DNA of 50,266 nt from Lachnospiraceae bacterium. Its GTDB lineage: Bacteria > Bacillota > Clostridia > Lachnospirales > Lachnospiraceae. This document shows, one piece after another, positions 34,777 through 43,675 of this stretch. Every line of letters begins with the position of its first letter. The first letter of the stretch is position 1. The stretch covers positions 1 through 50,266 of the forward strand of contig SVFK01000016.1 in the NCBI GenBank assembly GCA_015056915.1, in the 5' to 3' direction. The notes below the pieces were generated by a model, which worked only from the letters and a program-made list of their open reading frames with translations, ran no database searches and was not told the DNA's origin. The position numbers were made by a program, and so were the translations under genes.

Positions 34777-36126
34777 TTAAAGTCTCTTTAACAGCTCTTC
34801 TCTCTGTGCCTCATATCCGGGCTTACCAAGCAGCGCGAACATGTTCTTCTTGTAGCTCTCCACACCCGGCTGATTAAAGGGATTTACACCCAGCAGATAA
34901 CCGCTGACACCACAGGCAAACTCGAAGAAGTAGAACAGCTCTCCCAGATAAAACTCATTTACCTCAGGTACATTAATCACGAAGTTCGGCACCTGACCAT
35001 CCGTATGTGCTAACATCGTACCATTCATAGCACTCTTGTTGACAAAATCAACAGACTGTCCTGCCAGATAATTGAGACCATCCAAATCAACCGGCTCTTC
35101 ACCGATAATGATTTCTTCTCTGGATTCCTCCACATTGATAACAGTCTCAAACAGTATTCTGGCACCATCCTGAATAAACTGACCCATGGAATGCAAATCT
35201 GTGGTAAGATCTACACTTGCAGGGAAGATACCCTTTTGATCCTTACCCTCGCTCTCACCATAAAGCTGCTTCCACCATTCACTGATATAATGTACAGCAG
35301 GCTCATAGTTGGCCAGTATCTCTATATTCTTGCCCTTGCGTAACAGAATATTACGCAGAGCTGCATACTGCAGAGCATCGTTACTTTCGAAATCATTCTC
35401 TAACGCACGCTTTCTGCCGCTTGCGGCACCTGCCATCAGCTGATCAATATCTGCACCGCTTACTGCGATAGGAAGCAAGCCTACAGCTGTTAAAACAGAG
35501 AAACGTCCTCCTACGTCATCCGGTACTACAAAGGTCTCATAGCCTTCCTCATCAGCCAGATTCTTTAAGCTTCCTCTTGCCTTATCGGTGGTAGCATATA
35601 TTCTCTTTGCCGCACCCTCCTTGCCGTATTTCTCTTCCAGCTTCGCCTTAAACACGCGGAAAGCGATTGCAGGCTCCGTAGTGGTGCCGGACTTGGAAAT
35701 CATATTAATGGAAAAGTCCCTGTCTCCCACTACATCCATCAGATGCTTCAAATAGGTGGAGCTGATGGAATTACCGCAGAAATAAATCTCAGGAGTCTTG
35801 CGGGTCTCTTTGTCTAACATATTATAAAAACTATGACCTAAAAATTCAATGGCTGCTCTTGCACCCAGGTAAGAGCCTCCGATACCGATTACCAGCAACA
35901 CCTCAGAATCGCTCTGAATCTTCTTGGCAGCCTCTTTAATTCTTGCAAACTCTTCCTTATCATAATCCACAGGAAGATCAATCCAACCTAAGAAATCATT
36001 ACCGGCACCGCTTCTGGATACCAGTACCTCTTTCGCATCCAAAGTCAGCTTTTTCATGAAGCCGATTTCTTCTGCGGAAATAAAAGAACCTGTTTTGGAA
36101 TAATCAAATGTAACCTGCTTGGTCAT
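34777..36126 (-). CDS. pgi: Glucose-6-phosphate isomerase
   Basis: About 449 residues. Shows [19 protein letters not shown], the sugar-phosphate site [19 protein letters not shown] and [14 protein letters not shown] toward the C-terminus. It interconverts glucose-6-phosphate and fructose-6-phosphate in glycolysis. ATG at 36126 follows AAGGAG. The length is typical of short Firmicutes enzymes. Monocistronic with its own terminator, good codon use. Confidence 0.97.
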   Translation of the reverse strand: MTKQVTFDYSKTGSFISAEEIGFMKKLTLDAKEVLVSRSGAGNDFLGWIDLPVDYDKEEFARIKEAAKKIQSDSEVLLVIGIGGSYLGARAAIEFLGHSFYNMLDKETRKTPEIYFCGNSISSTYLKHLMDVVGDRDFSINMISKSGTTTEPAIAFRVFKAKLEEKYGKEGAAKRIYATTDKARGSLKNLADEEGYETFVVPDDVGGRFSVLTAVGLLPIAVSGADIDQLMAGAASGRKRALENDFESNDALQYAALRNILLRKGKNIEILANYEPAVHYISEWWKQLYGESEGKDQKGIFPASVDLTTDLHSMGQFIQDGARILFETVINVEESREEIIIGEEPVDLDGLNYLAGQSVDFVNKSAMNGTMLAHTDGQVPNFVINVPEVNEFYLGELFYFFEFACGVSGYLLGVNPFNQPGVESYKKNMFALLGKPGYEAQREELLKRL

Positions 36127-36297
36127 AATCTCGCTCCTTTTTACGAAAATTGATGCCTTCAAAAAGTTATTTTGTCTGCATCCTTATTTGCACAAACTGT
36201 TCCTTTATAGTGTAACAAAGATATCTGACAAATTCAAGACAAGAGTCGCTTTTTCATTCAAATTCCTGTTCCTATTGTTCAATGAATTTATATTATT

Positions 36298-37080
36298 TTA
36301 TACCGTTAGGAATTCCTGCAATAAAGCCTCCAGCTCCTCTGCTGTCACCTGATTATTAGTCGCTGCCTGCTTATCATCCATTCTCCATTCATCTATGGTA
36401 TCCTGTCTGCCCCAGTCATCCGTTTCCCGCTCTCTCTCAGCCACAGCAATGTTCCGGTTAATCGGAACCAGTTCAATGGTACGCTTGCCGTAATCAGAAG
36501 ATAATCTGGCATTTCTGCTCCGATTATAGCTCTTTCCGTACAGCATTTCCATATCCTGCGCCGTTACATCGATTCTCGCGGACAGATGATTTTCCAGATA
36601 ATCCACCAGATTGACCTTAAGCACTCTCTTTTTGCCCTTAACATCCACTACGGTTGATATGGAAAAGTAGAGATATAACCCGAAAAAGCTGACAATATAA
36701 AAGGGCAATATTTCTCCCAGCATTCTGCCGTCCATAATACCCTTGCAGATACCGATTCCGGCACTCACCACGGAAAGTAGCATAGCCTGTCCCGATAAAT
36801 GATACATCGTCCCAAAGGAAAAAGGACCCAGCGCCAGTCGATTCAGAAACTTGTCCACAAACACAGGAATATTGGACACACCACTGTTAAGCTGATAACA
36901 GTTGGCAAATTTTATTTTACATTGCTTCAAAAGCTTATTTTCCGTAGCAGCCATGTTGTCTGTCTCCCGTATCATATTCTGATACAGATAACCCAGCAGT
37001 ACCCTGACAACAATACTAATTCCCAAAAATGCAAACATACAGACAGTGATTATCTTTTCTTCCTGAAATATCCTAAACAT
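36298..37080 (-). CDS. Uncharacterised membrane protein
   Basis: A 260-residue protein with hydrophobic segments at about 11-32, 92-112 and 120-142, and a soluble C-terminal half rich in charged residues, ending in an acidic helix with AEELEALLQEFLTV. A small motif RIDVTAQDMEMLYGKSYNRS may mark a folded cytoplasmic part. I do not recognise a family. Good AAGGAG ribosome site. Divergent from the GH43 gene, across about 240 bp. Confidence 0.75.
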   Translation of the reverse strand: MFRIFQEEKIITVCMFAFLGISIVVRVLLGYLYQNMIRETDNMAATENKLLKQCKIKFANCYQLNSGVSNIPVFVDKFLNRLALGPFSFGTMYHLSGQAMLLSVVSAGIGICKGIMDGRMLGEILPFYIVSFFGLYLYFSISTVVDVKGKKRVLKVNLVDYLENHLSARIDVTAQDMEMLYGKSYNRSRNARLSSDYGKRTIELVPINRNIAVAERERETDDWGRQDTIDEWRMDDKQAATNNQVTAEELEALLQEFLTV

Positions 37081-37322
37081 AATTTTCTCCTTTTACGCTT
37101 TCCCCGGAATGAAATTGCATTCCATGGGCTTTATTCTCTTTTTACACACACTAAAGTATAACGCATCTTATTCTTACTTTGTATGATTTTTCATCGTCAT
37201 TTTCTTTCTTGTAATTACAATTAACAACATTTTCTTTTTTTGTAGATTATTTATCCTGAATATGTTAAAATAATTTACAAAGTTTGATAGGAAATTTACA
37301 CTCAGAAAGGAATGTGAAAATT

Positions 37323-38666
37323 ATGATTACTTATCCGAATCAACCACCTAAGCAGCCCGAAAAATCCATATTTAAGGAGGGTATGCAGCGTACAGATAGC
37401 GCCTTAGGCTTGTGGATGACACATGACCCGGCTATTTACAAGGATCCTGCAACCAACAATTATTACATCTACTGTACCGGTGCTATTTGTCAGCGTTCAA
37501 AGGATTTAGTATCCTGGGAAATGGTTGGCAAGGTTGTAGATGTTCCCCCTGTGGAATCCTCCGAATGGGTAGGCGGCACAGACATCTGGGCACCTGACAT
37601 CGTAAAAGTAGGTGACGAATATCGTCTCTATTGCTCTAATTCTACCTGGGGTGTACAGCAATCCTGTATTTTCCTTGCAGTAGCTGACAATGCTGAGGGG
37701 CCTTTCATCCCCAGAGGCTGCGTATTGAAGACCTCTGATAAGCTTCCCGTTAATGCCATTGATGCTAATATTATTACGGATGTTGCAACCGGCGAGATGT
37801 ATATGCTCTACGGTTCCTTCTGGGGTGGCTGTCATGTCCTTCGCTTAGATAAGGAGACCGGTCTGGCTGCAGAGGAAGGTATCGGTACTTGTGTAGCAAG
37901 ACGTCCTATGTGGATGAGCGGCGGTATCGAGGGTCCTTACATGATTTATAATCCTGATACAGAATACTATTATCTTTTCGTTTCCTACGCTTCCTTGAAG
38001 AGTGATTACAATGTGCGAGTGGGCAGAAGCAAATCTCCTCTTGGTCCCTTCGTAGATTATAACGGACGTGACCTGACTGATTTGAATGATGCAGATAATA
38101 CTATCGGCTTCTTGAATTTCTGCGGATATCGTTGGAGCGAGGGTACTCCTTACATGGCTCCCGGACACAATTCCGTTCTTCATGATACCGACGGAAGCTG
38201 GTATATTGTAGCTCATATTCGTGAAAAGAATTTTACCGACGATCCGGAACCCTCTACCATGCAGATTCGTAAAATCTTCTGGTCACCGGACGGCTGGCCT
38301 CTGGTAAGTGCTGAGCCTTACAGTGGCGAACAGGAGCAGCCTATTACAGCCGAGGATATTGCCGGACGTTACGAGCGCATTAATCTGGTTCCTTCCCTTC
38401 CTCAGGGTATTCAGACAGCAGTTCCTATGAAGCTGCGCTCTGATGGCTACTATGAATGCTGTTCAGTTCAGGGACGTTGGGAATATATCGGCGACAACCG
38501 TATTAAGATTACATATGGACCCAACACTGATATTTGCATTGTAAGTGCTGTATGGGATCACGAGTGCAATCGTCCTACTCTTGCCCTGACAGGCTTATCT
38601 GACAGTGGTATCGGTATGTGGGCAAAACGCTTAGGCGACCTGCAAAAAAAACAAGTCTTTAAATAA
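37323..38666 (+). CDS. GH43-family glycosidase, arabinanase-like, no signal peptide
   Basis: About 447 residues. A GH43 five-bladed propeller is suggested by HDPAIYKDPATNNYYIYCTG (catalytic base Asp), DIWAPDIVKVGDEYRLYCS (pKa-tuning Asp) and SGGIEGPYMIYN (acid Glu). A C-terminal beta domain (about 345-440) resembles that of extended arabinan endo-1,5-alpha-L-arabinanases. No N-terminal hydrophobic stretch, so it should act in the cytoplasm on imported arabino-oligosaccharides. Start at 37323 has AAAGGA. No transporter or other glycosidase genes neighbour it. Confidence 0.87.
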   Translation: MITYPNQPPKQPEKSIFKEGMQRTDSALGLWMTHDPAIYKDPATNNYYIYCTGAICQRSKDLVSWEMVGKVVDVPPVESSEWVGGTDIWAPDIVKVGDEYRLYCSNSTWGVQQSCIFLAVADNAEGPFIPRGCVLKTSDKLPVNAIDANIITDVATGEMYMLYGSFWGGCHVLRLDKETGLAAEEGIGTCVARRPMWMSGGIEGPYMIYNPDTEYYYLFVSYASLKSDYNVRVGRSKSPLGPFVDYNGRDLTDLNDADNTIGFLNFCGYRWSEGTPYMAPGHNSVLHDTDGSWYIVAHIREKNFTDDPEPSTMQIRKIFWSPDGWPLVSAEPYSGEQEQPITAEDIAGRYERINLVPSLPQGIQTAVPMKLRSDGYYECCSVQGRWEYIGDNRIKITYGPNTDICIVSAVWDHECNRPTLALTGLSDSGIGMWAKRLGDLQKKQVFK

Positions 38667-38667
38667 G

Positions 38668-38707
38668 GATTTCCCTCAATTTGCGCATTGCGCATTTGGG
38701 GGAAATC
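38668..38707 (+). terminator. Terminator-like hairpin after the GH43 gene
   Basis: GATTTCCC ... GGGAAATC arms with inner TGCGCA repeats; only a weak T-rich tract follows, so strength is uncertain. Confidence 0.55.
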
Positions 38708-38777
38708 TGCTATTATTTCTCATTGAAAAAGATTTCCTAAGGAATGTTTGAATCAGGATAGAAAAAGGAGATAAGCT

Positions 38778-39017
38778 ATGAGATATATGACACAAGGCGT
38801 TTGCTCTTCTGTAATCGATATTGAATTGAAGGACGGTGTCATTGATTCTGTGAAATTTACAGGTGGCTGTAACGGTAATCTGCAGGGTGTCAGTGCTCTG
38901 GTAAAAGGAATGACTCCCGAGGAAGCTATCAGCAGGTTAAAGGGAATCCGTTGCGGTTTCAAATCTACCTCCTGCCCGGACCAGCTGGCACGCGCATTAG
39001 AAAGCATGATTTCATAA
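38778..39017 (+). CDS. TSCPD domain protein (TIGR03905 type)
   Basis: A 79-residue protein with GGCNGNLQGVSALVKGM and the family-defining STSCPDQLARALES at its C-terminus. The domain occurs fused to ribonucleotide reductases and alone in clostridia; Cys residues may bind metal. Function alone is unknown. Good AAAGGAG site. It lies 38 bp upstream of murG on the same strand and may be co-transcribed. Confidence 0.9.
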   Translation: MRYMTQGVCSSVIDIELKDGVIDSVKFTGGCNGNLQGVSALVKGMTPEEAISRLKGIRCGFKSTSCPDQLARALESMIS

Positions 39018-39055
39018 AACCTTCATATACTGTAGTAGAAAGGCGTGTTAATTCC

Positions 39056-40123
39056 ATGAAAAAAATAGTATTGACCGGTGGCGGAACAGCAGGACATGTT
39101 ACACCCAATATCGCCCTGTTACCTTCCCTGAAAAACGCCGGATATGAAATTGCCTATGTTGGCTCTTATGACGGAATTGAGAAAAAACTAATTAGTGATT
39201 TTGGTATTCCTTATACCGGCATCTCTACAGGTAAATTCCGCCGGTATCTGGATATCAAGAATCTGACGGACCCTTTCCGCGTGATAAAAGGCTTTTCTGA
39301 AGCCAAAAAGTATCTGAGGGCTTACCAACCGGATGTTGTGTTTTCCAAGGGCGGTTTTGTCAGCGTACCTGTGGTAAGAGCTGCTGCCTCCTTAGGCATT
39401 CCCTGTATCATCCATGAATCGGATATGACTCCCGGTCTGGCAAACAAATTGTGCATTCCGGTAGCATCAAAGGTATGCTGTAATTTCCCGGAAACCTTAA
39501 ACAACCTTCCCGAAGGAAAGGCTGTTCTTACCGGTTCTCCTATTCGTTCCGAACTCACCCAAGGAAATAAGCTTGCCGGATTGGATTTATGTGGCTTTAC
39601 CTCTAACAAACCTGTTATTATGGTTATCGGCGGCAGTCTGGGTGCGGCTAATGTAAACAAAGCCGTGCGCGAAGCATTACCCCGACTGTTGGAGGATTTT
39701 CAGGTGGTTCATCTGTGCGGCAAGGGCAAGGTAGACAATCTGCTCTTAACCACACCCAGTTACAAACAATTTGAGTATATCAAAGCCGAATTAAAGGATT
39801 TATTTGCTATGGCAGATGTGGTAATCTCCCGTGCAGGAGCTAACGCCATATGTGAATTGTTAGCGCTGAAAAAGCCTAACATCCTGATTCCCCTGCCTGC
39901 AGCAAGCAGTCGCGGCGATCAGCTGTTAAATGCCCAATCCTTTGAATCACAGGGCTTTTCCATTGTAATAAATGAAGATGACTTGACCACCAATTTACTG
40001 GTGGACAGAGTACACGAGCTGTACTTTAACCGCCAAAATTACATTGACACCATGAGCAAGAGCGGCCAGATGGACTCCATCAGCACCATCATGAACCTGA
40101 TTGAGGAGGTCGCTTCTAACTAG
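39056..40123 (+). CDS. murG: UDP-GlcNAc:lipid-I N-acetylglucosaminyltransferase MurG
   Basis: About 355 residues, GT-B fold: N-terminal KIVLTGGGTAGHVTPNIAL, KGGFVSVPVV, IHESDMTPGLANKL, then VIGGSLGAANVNKAVREALP and SRAGANAICELLALKKPNIL with nucleotide-binding residues. It adds GlcNAc to lipid I to form lipid II at the inner membrane face. This copy lies outside any dcw cell-wall cluster, which is not unusual in Lachnospiraceae, though a second copy could exist elsewhere. Start at 39056 follows GAAAGG. Confidence 0.94.
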   Translation: MKKIVLTGGGTAGHVTPNIALLPSLKNAGYEIAYVGSYDGIEKKLISDFGIPYTGISTGKFRRYLDIKNLTDPFRVIKGFSEAKKYLRAYQPDVVFSKGGFVSVPVVRAAASLGIPCIIHESDMTPGLANKLCIPVASKVCCNFPETLNNLPEGKAVLTGSPIRSELTQGNKLAGLDLCGFTSNKPVIMVIGGSLGAANVNKAVREALPRLLEDFQVVHLCGKGKVDNLLLTTPSYKQFEYIKAELKDLFAMADVVISRAGANAICELLALKKPNILIPLPAASSRGDQLLNAQSFESQGFSIVINEDDLTTNLLVDRVHELYFNRQNYIDTMSKSGQMDSISTIMNLIEEVASN

Positions 40124-40130
40124 CTGATAT

Positions 40131-40197
40131 TTTTTGACGTGGACTTTTCAATAATGCCGCTGCCCGGAGCGACTGTCTGAGCCGCCCACGTCAAAAA
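40131..40197. terminator. Bidirectional terminator with large branched loop
   Basis: Arms TTTTTGACGTGG (40131-40142) and CCACGTCAAAAA (40186-40197) separated by 43 bases that can form additional GC-rich pairing. It separates convergent murG and TIGR01440 genes. Confidence 0.75.
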
Positions 40198-40206
40198 TAG
40201 TGAAAG

Positions 40207-40767
40207 TTAAAGCTGCATCTCATCATAAACAGCTCTTTGTCCACCGATAAATTTGGGTCGGGTGCGGGCACACACTACATGGGCATCTCCTATTTGCGCG
40301 GTGCGGATGCGCACCGGCACAGCCACATCCTTCAGGTGCATGCCGATGAGAGTGTCGCCAATGTCCATTCCCACATTTGCTCTGATATGCTCTACGGCAA
40401 CCGGCTGCTCAAAGGCCTTGTAGGCCGCAGTGGCAAAGGAGCCTCCTGCCTTTGGCTGTGGCACTACGTTCACAGGCTCATAGCCGTACTTTTCTGCTGC
40501 CTCCTGCTCCAGAATCAGCGCACGGTTCAAATGCTCACAGCATTGCGCTGCCAGATACACTCCTGCTTCCTGTGTGGCCTGATAGATACCGCCAAATACA
40601 ACCTCGGCCAGCTCCGGACTGGAATACGTTCCTATTCCGGCACCTCCCACCTCACTGGTGGAACAGCCTACCACAAAAAGCTGACCTTCTGCAGGCTTCG
40701 CTATAGCAAGCAATTCCTTTGCAGCTCTATATGCTTCTTCTCCAATCAACGTTAAATCCGTCTTCAT
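40207..40767 (-). CDS. TIGR01440 / DUF436 family protein
   Basis: About 186 residues matching the UPF0340 family: VVGCSTSEVGGAGIGTYSS, LAAQCCEHLNRALILE, PKAGGSFATAAYKAF and VGMDIGDTLIGMHLKDVAVP. Conserved Firmicutes protein of unknown function. ATG at 40767 follows AAGGAG. It lies about 40 bp downstream of the AAA ATPase gene on the same strand. Confidence 0.93.
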   Translation of the reverse strand: MKTDLTLIGEEAYRAAKELLAIAKPAEGQLFVVGCSTSEVGGAGIGTYSSPELAEVVFGGIYQATQEAGVYLAAQCCEHLNRALILEQEAAEKYGYEPVNVVPQPKAGGSFATAAYKAFEQPVAVEHIRANVGMDIGDTLIGMHLKDVAVPVRIRTAQIGDAHVVCARTRPKFIGGQRAVYDEMQL

Positions 40768-40806
40768 AACATTCTCCTTTTCTAAAGTTTCAAGCCTCCA
40801 CAAAAC

Positions 40807-41622
40807 CTATTCGAATTCCTTTTCATGCTTTTTAAAAAAATTATAAAAATATCGCACATTTTCCAATTCGCTCCACCTCGCGATATCATACTCTTTCGTA
40901 TCCAGATTGTATATTTTTGCATTTAAGGTTCCAAGCATAAATGGGGAATGTGTCGCAATAATAAATTGGCACTGTAATAATCTTGCCATCTTATTAATCT
41001 CCTCTGCTAAGGCAACTTGATTTGCAGGCGAAAGTGACACTTCAGGCTCGTCCAATAAATATAATGCATTCGGATGCAAATATTCTTCAAAATATTGAAG
41101 AGACGTTTCCCCATTAGAATACTTTTCCTGCGCAAACACTATATATGCTTCCTGATTTCGACCTTCTTTTGAAGATAAGAAATGTTTGGCTTCACTCAAC
41201 GACATACCTTTCTGTACACAATCGTATTCCATTCCATCTGACAATACTTGCTTCTGTTGAATCTTCTTTATTTCATACAAAATATCTTCACTCTTAATAT
41301 ATCGACTATCCTTTGGCAAACTTCTTATCGCATGACCAAAATCATCTTCTCCAAAATTATAGGAACATTCCGAAGAAAAGGCGCCGCAGTAATCTACTAT
41401 TCCATACGAATTACTCGTTGCATATTCCTTACCCTTTAATTCCAGACTATTTGCAATAATATTTAACAACGTTGATTTACCCGAACCATTATTTCCATAA
41501 AAAACTGTTATCGGAGCAAACACAAAAGGCTCAATATACTTCCCTCTAAAAACATTATACGGATAGATATTAGGATTGCTTACTTGACAGTCACTTAACT
41601 TAAAACTGCTCAAATATATCAT
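40807..41622 (-). CDS. AAA family ATPase (ABC/SMC-like, AAA_21 type)
   Basis: A 271-residue ATPase with Walker A FYGNNGSGKSTLLNII (about 41-56), an ABC-like region, Walker B ALYLLDEPEVSLSPANQ and the ATHSPFM H-loop. It resembles small predicted ATP-binding proteins of the overcoming-lysogenisation or Rad50-like group. No nuclease or other partner gene is adjacent, so a defence role is not supported. Ribosome site weak at some distance. Confidence 0.85.
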   Translation of the reverse strand: MIYLSSFKLSDCQVSNPNIYPYNVFRGKYIEPFVFAPITVFYGNNGSGKSTLLNIIANSLELKGKEYATSNSYGIVDYCGAFSSECSYNFGEDDFGHAIRSLPKDSRYIKSEDILYEIKKIQQKQVLSDGMEYDCVQKGMSLSEAKHFLSSKEGRNQEAYIVFAQEKYSNGETSLQYFEEYLHPNALYLLDEPEVSLSPANQVALAEEINKMARLLQCQFIIATHSPFMLGTLNAKIYNLDTKEYDIARWSELENVRYFYNFFKKHEKEFE

Positions 41623-41702
41623 ACAACTAAACTCCGCTCCTCTCTGACAAATTCATATTTATCACATCAAGCTTCCCTACTGATTTATATTTTCCTATGG
41701 TT

Positions 41703-41930
41703 AGGCGGGGATTCCCTTTGCTTTCCACCCTACTTATCGCTCTCTTTCTTTGTTGCAGGCGGGGATTTTCCTTCTTCTCCACCCGACTTATCAGACTCTT
41801 TCCTTCTTGCAGGCGGGGACTTTCCTTCTTCTCCACCCGACTTATCGGACTCTTTCCTTGCTGCAGGCGGGGATTCCCTTTGCTTTCCACCCGACTTATC
41901 TCTCTCTCTTTGCTGCAGGCGGGGATTTGT
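41703..41930 (-). repeat. 54-bp tandem repeat array
   Basis: Four units begin AGGCGGGG at 41703, 41757, 41811 and 41865, with a partial fifth at 41917; spacings are 54, 54, 54 and 52 bp. On the minus strand two frames are open through the array: one gives 18-residue repeats like NPRLQQGKSPISRVEKK, the other KESDKSGGEEGKSPPA repeats. The 52-bp unit switches frame. No ribosome site or known domain supports a protein, so it is listed as a repeat. Units are contiguous and diverged, unlike CRISPR. Confidence 0.85.
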
Positions 41931-41968
41931 CATCTACAGGCGTCCTGGTTGCTCTTAGGATTGGCAAA
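41931..41968 (-). repeat. Dispersed repeat segment after the permease gene
   Basis: The minus-strand sequence here is identical at 33 of 38 positions to 31164-31201, including CAATCCTAAGAGCAAC and CCTGTAGATG. Translated in one frame both read L(P/S)ILRAT(K/R)(A/T)PVD. Both copies lie just after a gene's stop codon, in the direction of that gene. It continues directly into the 54-bp array. Confidence 0.8.
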
Positions 41969-41973
41969 TAATA

Positions 41974-43140
41974 CTAACCAATATAAGCGATAGAAATGCC
42001 TTCTCCCAATAATATATACACTACCAGTAGCACCACCAGAAAAAGGATATTAGAAATGGTAAAGCCTATCAGGTATCTGCTCTTGATACTCTTTTCTTTA
42101 CTTTCGCGTACGATATATTTGTAGGAAATCAAGCTGGCCATGGATGCGATTAGTGTACCCAGACCGCCGAGATTCGTTCCCACAATCAAGCCCTTGTAAT
42201 TCTCTGTAAAGCCTGACAACAGAAGTGCCGCCGGCACGTTACTGATAACCTGACTGGACACCACAGATGTCAGGACTTCATTCCCGGACACAAGTCCCTC
42301 CAGAAAATTGTAAAAGGCGGGTATTCTGCCCATATTGCCGATAAATACAAAAAATCCTACAAAGGTCAGTAACAGAGAATAATCCACCTCTGCCAACACT
42401 CGTCTATCCATGATAAGGAGCACTGCTAAGACAATTATCAGTACTACCCAAATATTTACTATGTGTACCACAGCTAACAGACACAACGCGAATAACAACA
42501 AATAGACCGCCAAGGTTCTACCCTTGCCTGTCATAACGGTATCCTCTGTAAAGCTTACGCTTAAGGAGGTGTCCTTTTCCTTTCGCCCTAATAGGAAACA
42601 ACAAATAAGAAGCAAAATCAGGGAGATTACGGTATATGGCAGCATTAATAGTACAAATGCACCTATGGAAAGTCCTGATTTGGTATATAGATATAGATTT
42701 TGCGGATTGCCGATAGGTGTCAGCATACTTCCCAGATTAGCGGCAATGGTCTGCAATATTACCACCGGAACCAATAACTTTCGCTCCTGCTCCTCACCCA
42801 GCAGCCGAAGTACGGTGAAGGTAAACGGCACAAAGGTAATCAGAGCTACATCATTGGTAATCAGCATGCTGAAAAAGAAGCATAATAGCACCAAAAGGCT
42901 TATCAGCTGCCCGCTTCCGGTCACTCTTGCCAAGAGCTTCTGGGCAATCATGCGAAATACTCCCAGCTGCTGCAAGCCTGCCATAACACTCATCAGACAA
43001 AATAGAATCGCTAAAGTTCGAAAATCAATATAACCGGCATATTCCTTGTCCGGCAATATGATAAAAGAGGAAATTACTGCTAATAAAACAGCTATACATA
43101 AGACAGTTTCTTTTTGAAACAATTCTATTATTTTCTTCAT
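41974..43140 (-). CDS. ArsB/SLC13-like permease
   Basis: A 388-residue polytopic protein of the ion-transporter superfamily: DFRTLAILFCLMSVMAGLQQ, MLITNDVALITFVPF and TIAANLGSMLTPIGNPQNLY in the first half, VVSSQVISNVPAALLLSGF and LIVGTNLGGLGTLIASMASL in the second. Transports an anion (arsenite, dicarboxylate or sulfate class); substrate open. Ends just before the dispersed repeat and tandem array. It differs from the permease at 24693 in sequence and length. Confidence 0.87.
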   Translation of the reverse strand: MKKIIELFQKETVLCIAVLLAVISSFIILPDKEYAGYIDFRTLAILFCLMSVMAGLQQLGVFRMIAQKLLARVTGSGQLISLLVLLCFFFSMLITNDVALITFVPFTFTVLRLLGEEQERKLLVPVVILQTIAANLGSMLTPIGNPQNLYLYTKSGLSIGAFVLLMLPYTVISLILLLICCFLLGRKEKDTSLSVSFTEDTVMTGKGRTLAVYLLLFALCLLAVVHIVNIWVVLIIVLAVLLIMDRRVLAEVDYSLLLTFVGFFVFIGNMGRIPAFYNFLEGLVSGNEVLTSVVSSQVISNVPAALLLSGFTENYKGLIVGTNLGGLGTLIASMASLISYKYIVRESKEKSIKSRYLIGFTISNILFLVVLLVVYILLGEGISIAYIG

Positions 43141-43166
43141 AATACATCGCTTTCGTATAGAGGGCG

Positions 43167-43322
43167 CTAGCTCTCATTCTTTTCTAATTTCACTTTATCA
43201 TAACACTCCTCTTCCTCTACGACAAGCTCTGCATTCTTAATTTCTTCAACTTCTTCTTTGATTTCACCCAATTTTTTTCTTAATTCCAATAGCTTGTAAT
43301 AGGTATTAATATCCTGCTCCAT
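43167..43322 (-). CDS. Small acidic coiled-coil protein
   Basis: A 51-residue ORF starting MEQDINTYYKLLELRKKLGE and dominated by Glu/Lys helices (IKEEVEEIKNAELVVEEEE), a short coiled coil. ATG at 43322 follows GGGAGAG. It lies 27 bp upstream of the permease gene on the same strand. No family recognised; composition could also arise by chance. Confidence 0.5.
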   Translation of the reverse strand: MEQDINTYYKLLELRKKLGEIKEEVEEIKNAELVVEEEECYDKVKLEKNES

Positions 43323-43432
43323 CCCAATACTCTCCCCGCATATCATAACCACTTATGGTTAATACTAATATACATCATTTGCAGATAAGATACAAGGGAA
43401 TAGAACTGTTTGAGGACTTGAATGGAGTATAT

Positions 43433-43642
43433 ATGATTATTTATGACCGCTTATGGGAAACCATGCGTAAAAGGGGTATTACGCAATATAAGCTTATCAC
43501 GCACTACGGTATTAGTCCTGCTCAGATTACAAGACTAAAACGCAATGCCAACGTAAACACACATACGATAGACGTCTTATGTGAGATTCTCAACTGCAAT
43601 GTAGAGGACATTATGGAACACACCACAGCAAGCGGAATATAG
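43433..43642 (+). CDS. Small XRE-family (YozG-like) HTH regulator
   Basis: A 69-residue protein made of one HTH domain: RLWETMRKRGITQYKLITHY then GISPAQITRLKRNANVNTHT and a CEILNCNVEDIMEH end. Start at 43433 has GGAG upstream. It precedes ytaF by 33 bp on the same strand and probably is co-transcribed. DNA target unknown. Confidence 0.85.
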   Translation: MIIYDRLWETMRKRGITQYKLITHYGISPAQITRLKRNANVNTHTIDVLCEILNCNVEDIMEHTTASGI

Positions 43643-43675
43643 TATAGAAAATGACTTACACCGCAGGAGGTAATC

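Noticed and set aside
40807..41622. Defence-system ATPase (OLD/Gabija/Septu-like)
   Set aside because: No nuclease, HNH, UvrD-like or other partner gene is adjacent; the next gene is the conserved TIGR01440 protein.
41703..41930. CRISPR-like appearance of the repeats
   Set aside because: Units are contiguous and diverged over the whole 54 bp, there are no unique spacers, and no cas genes are in the window.
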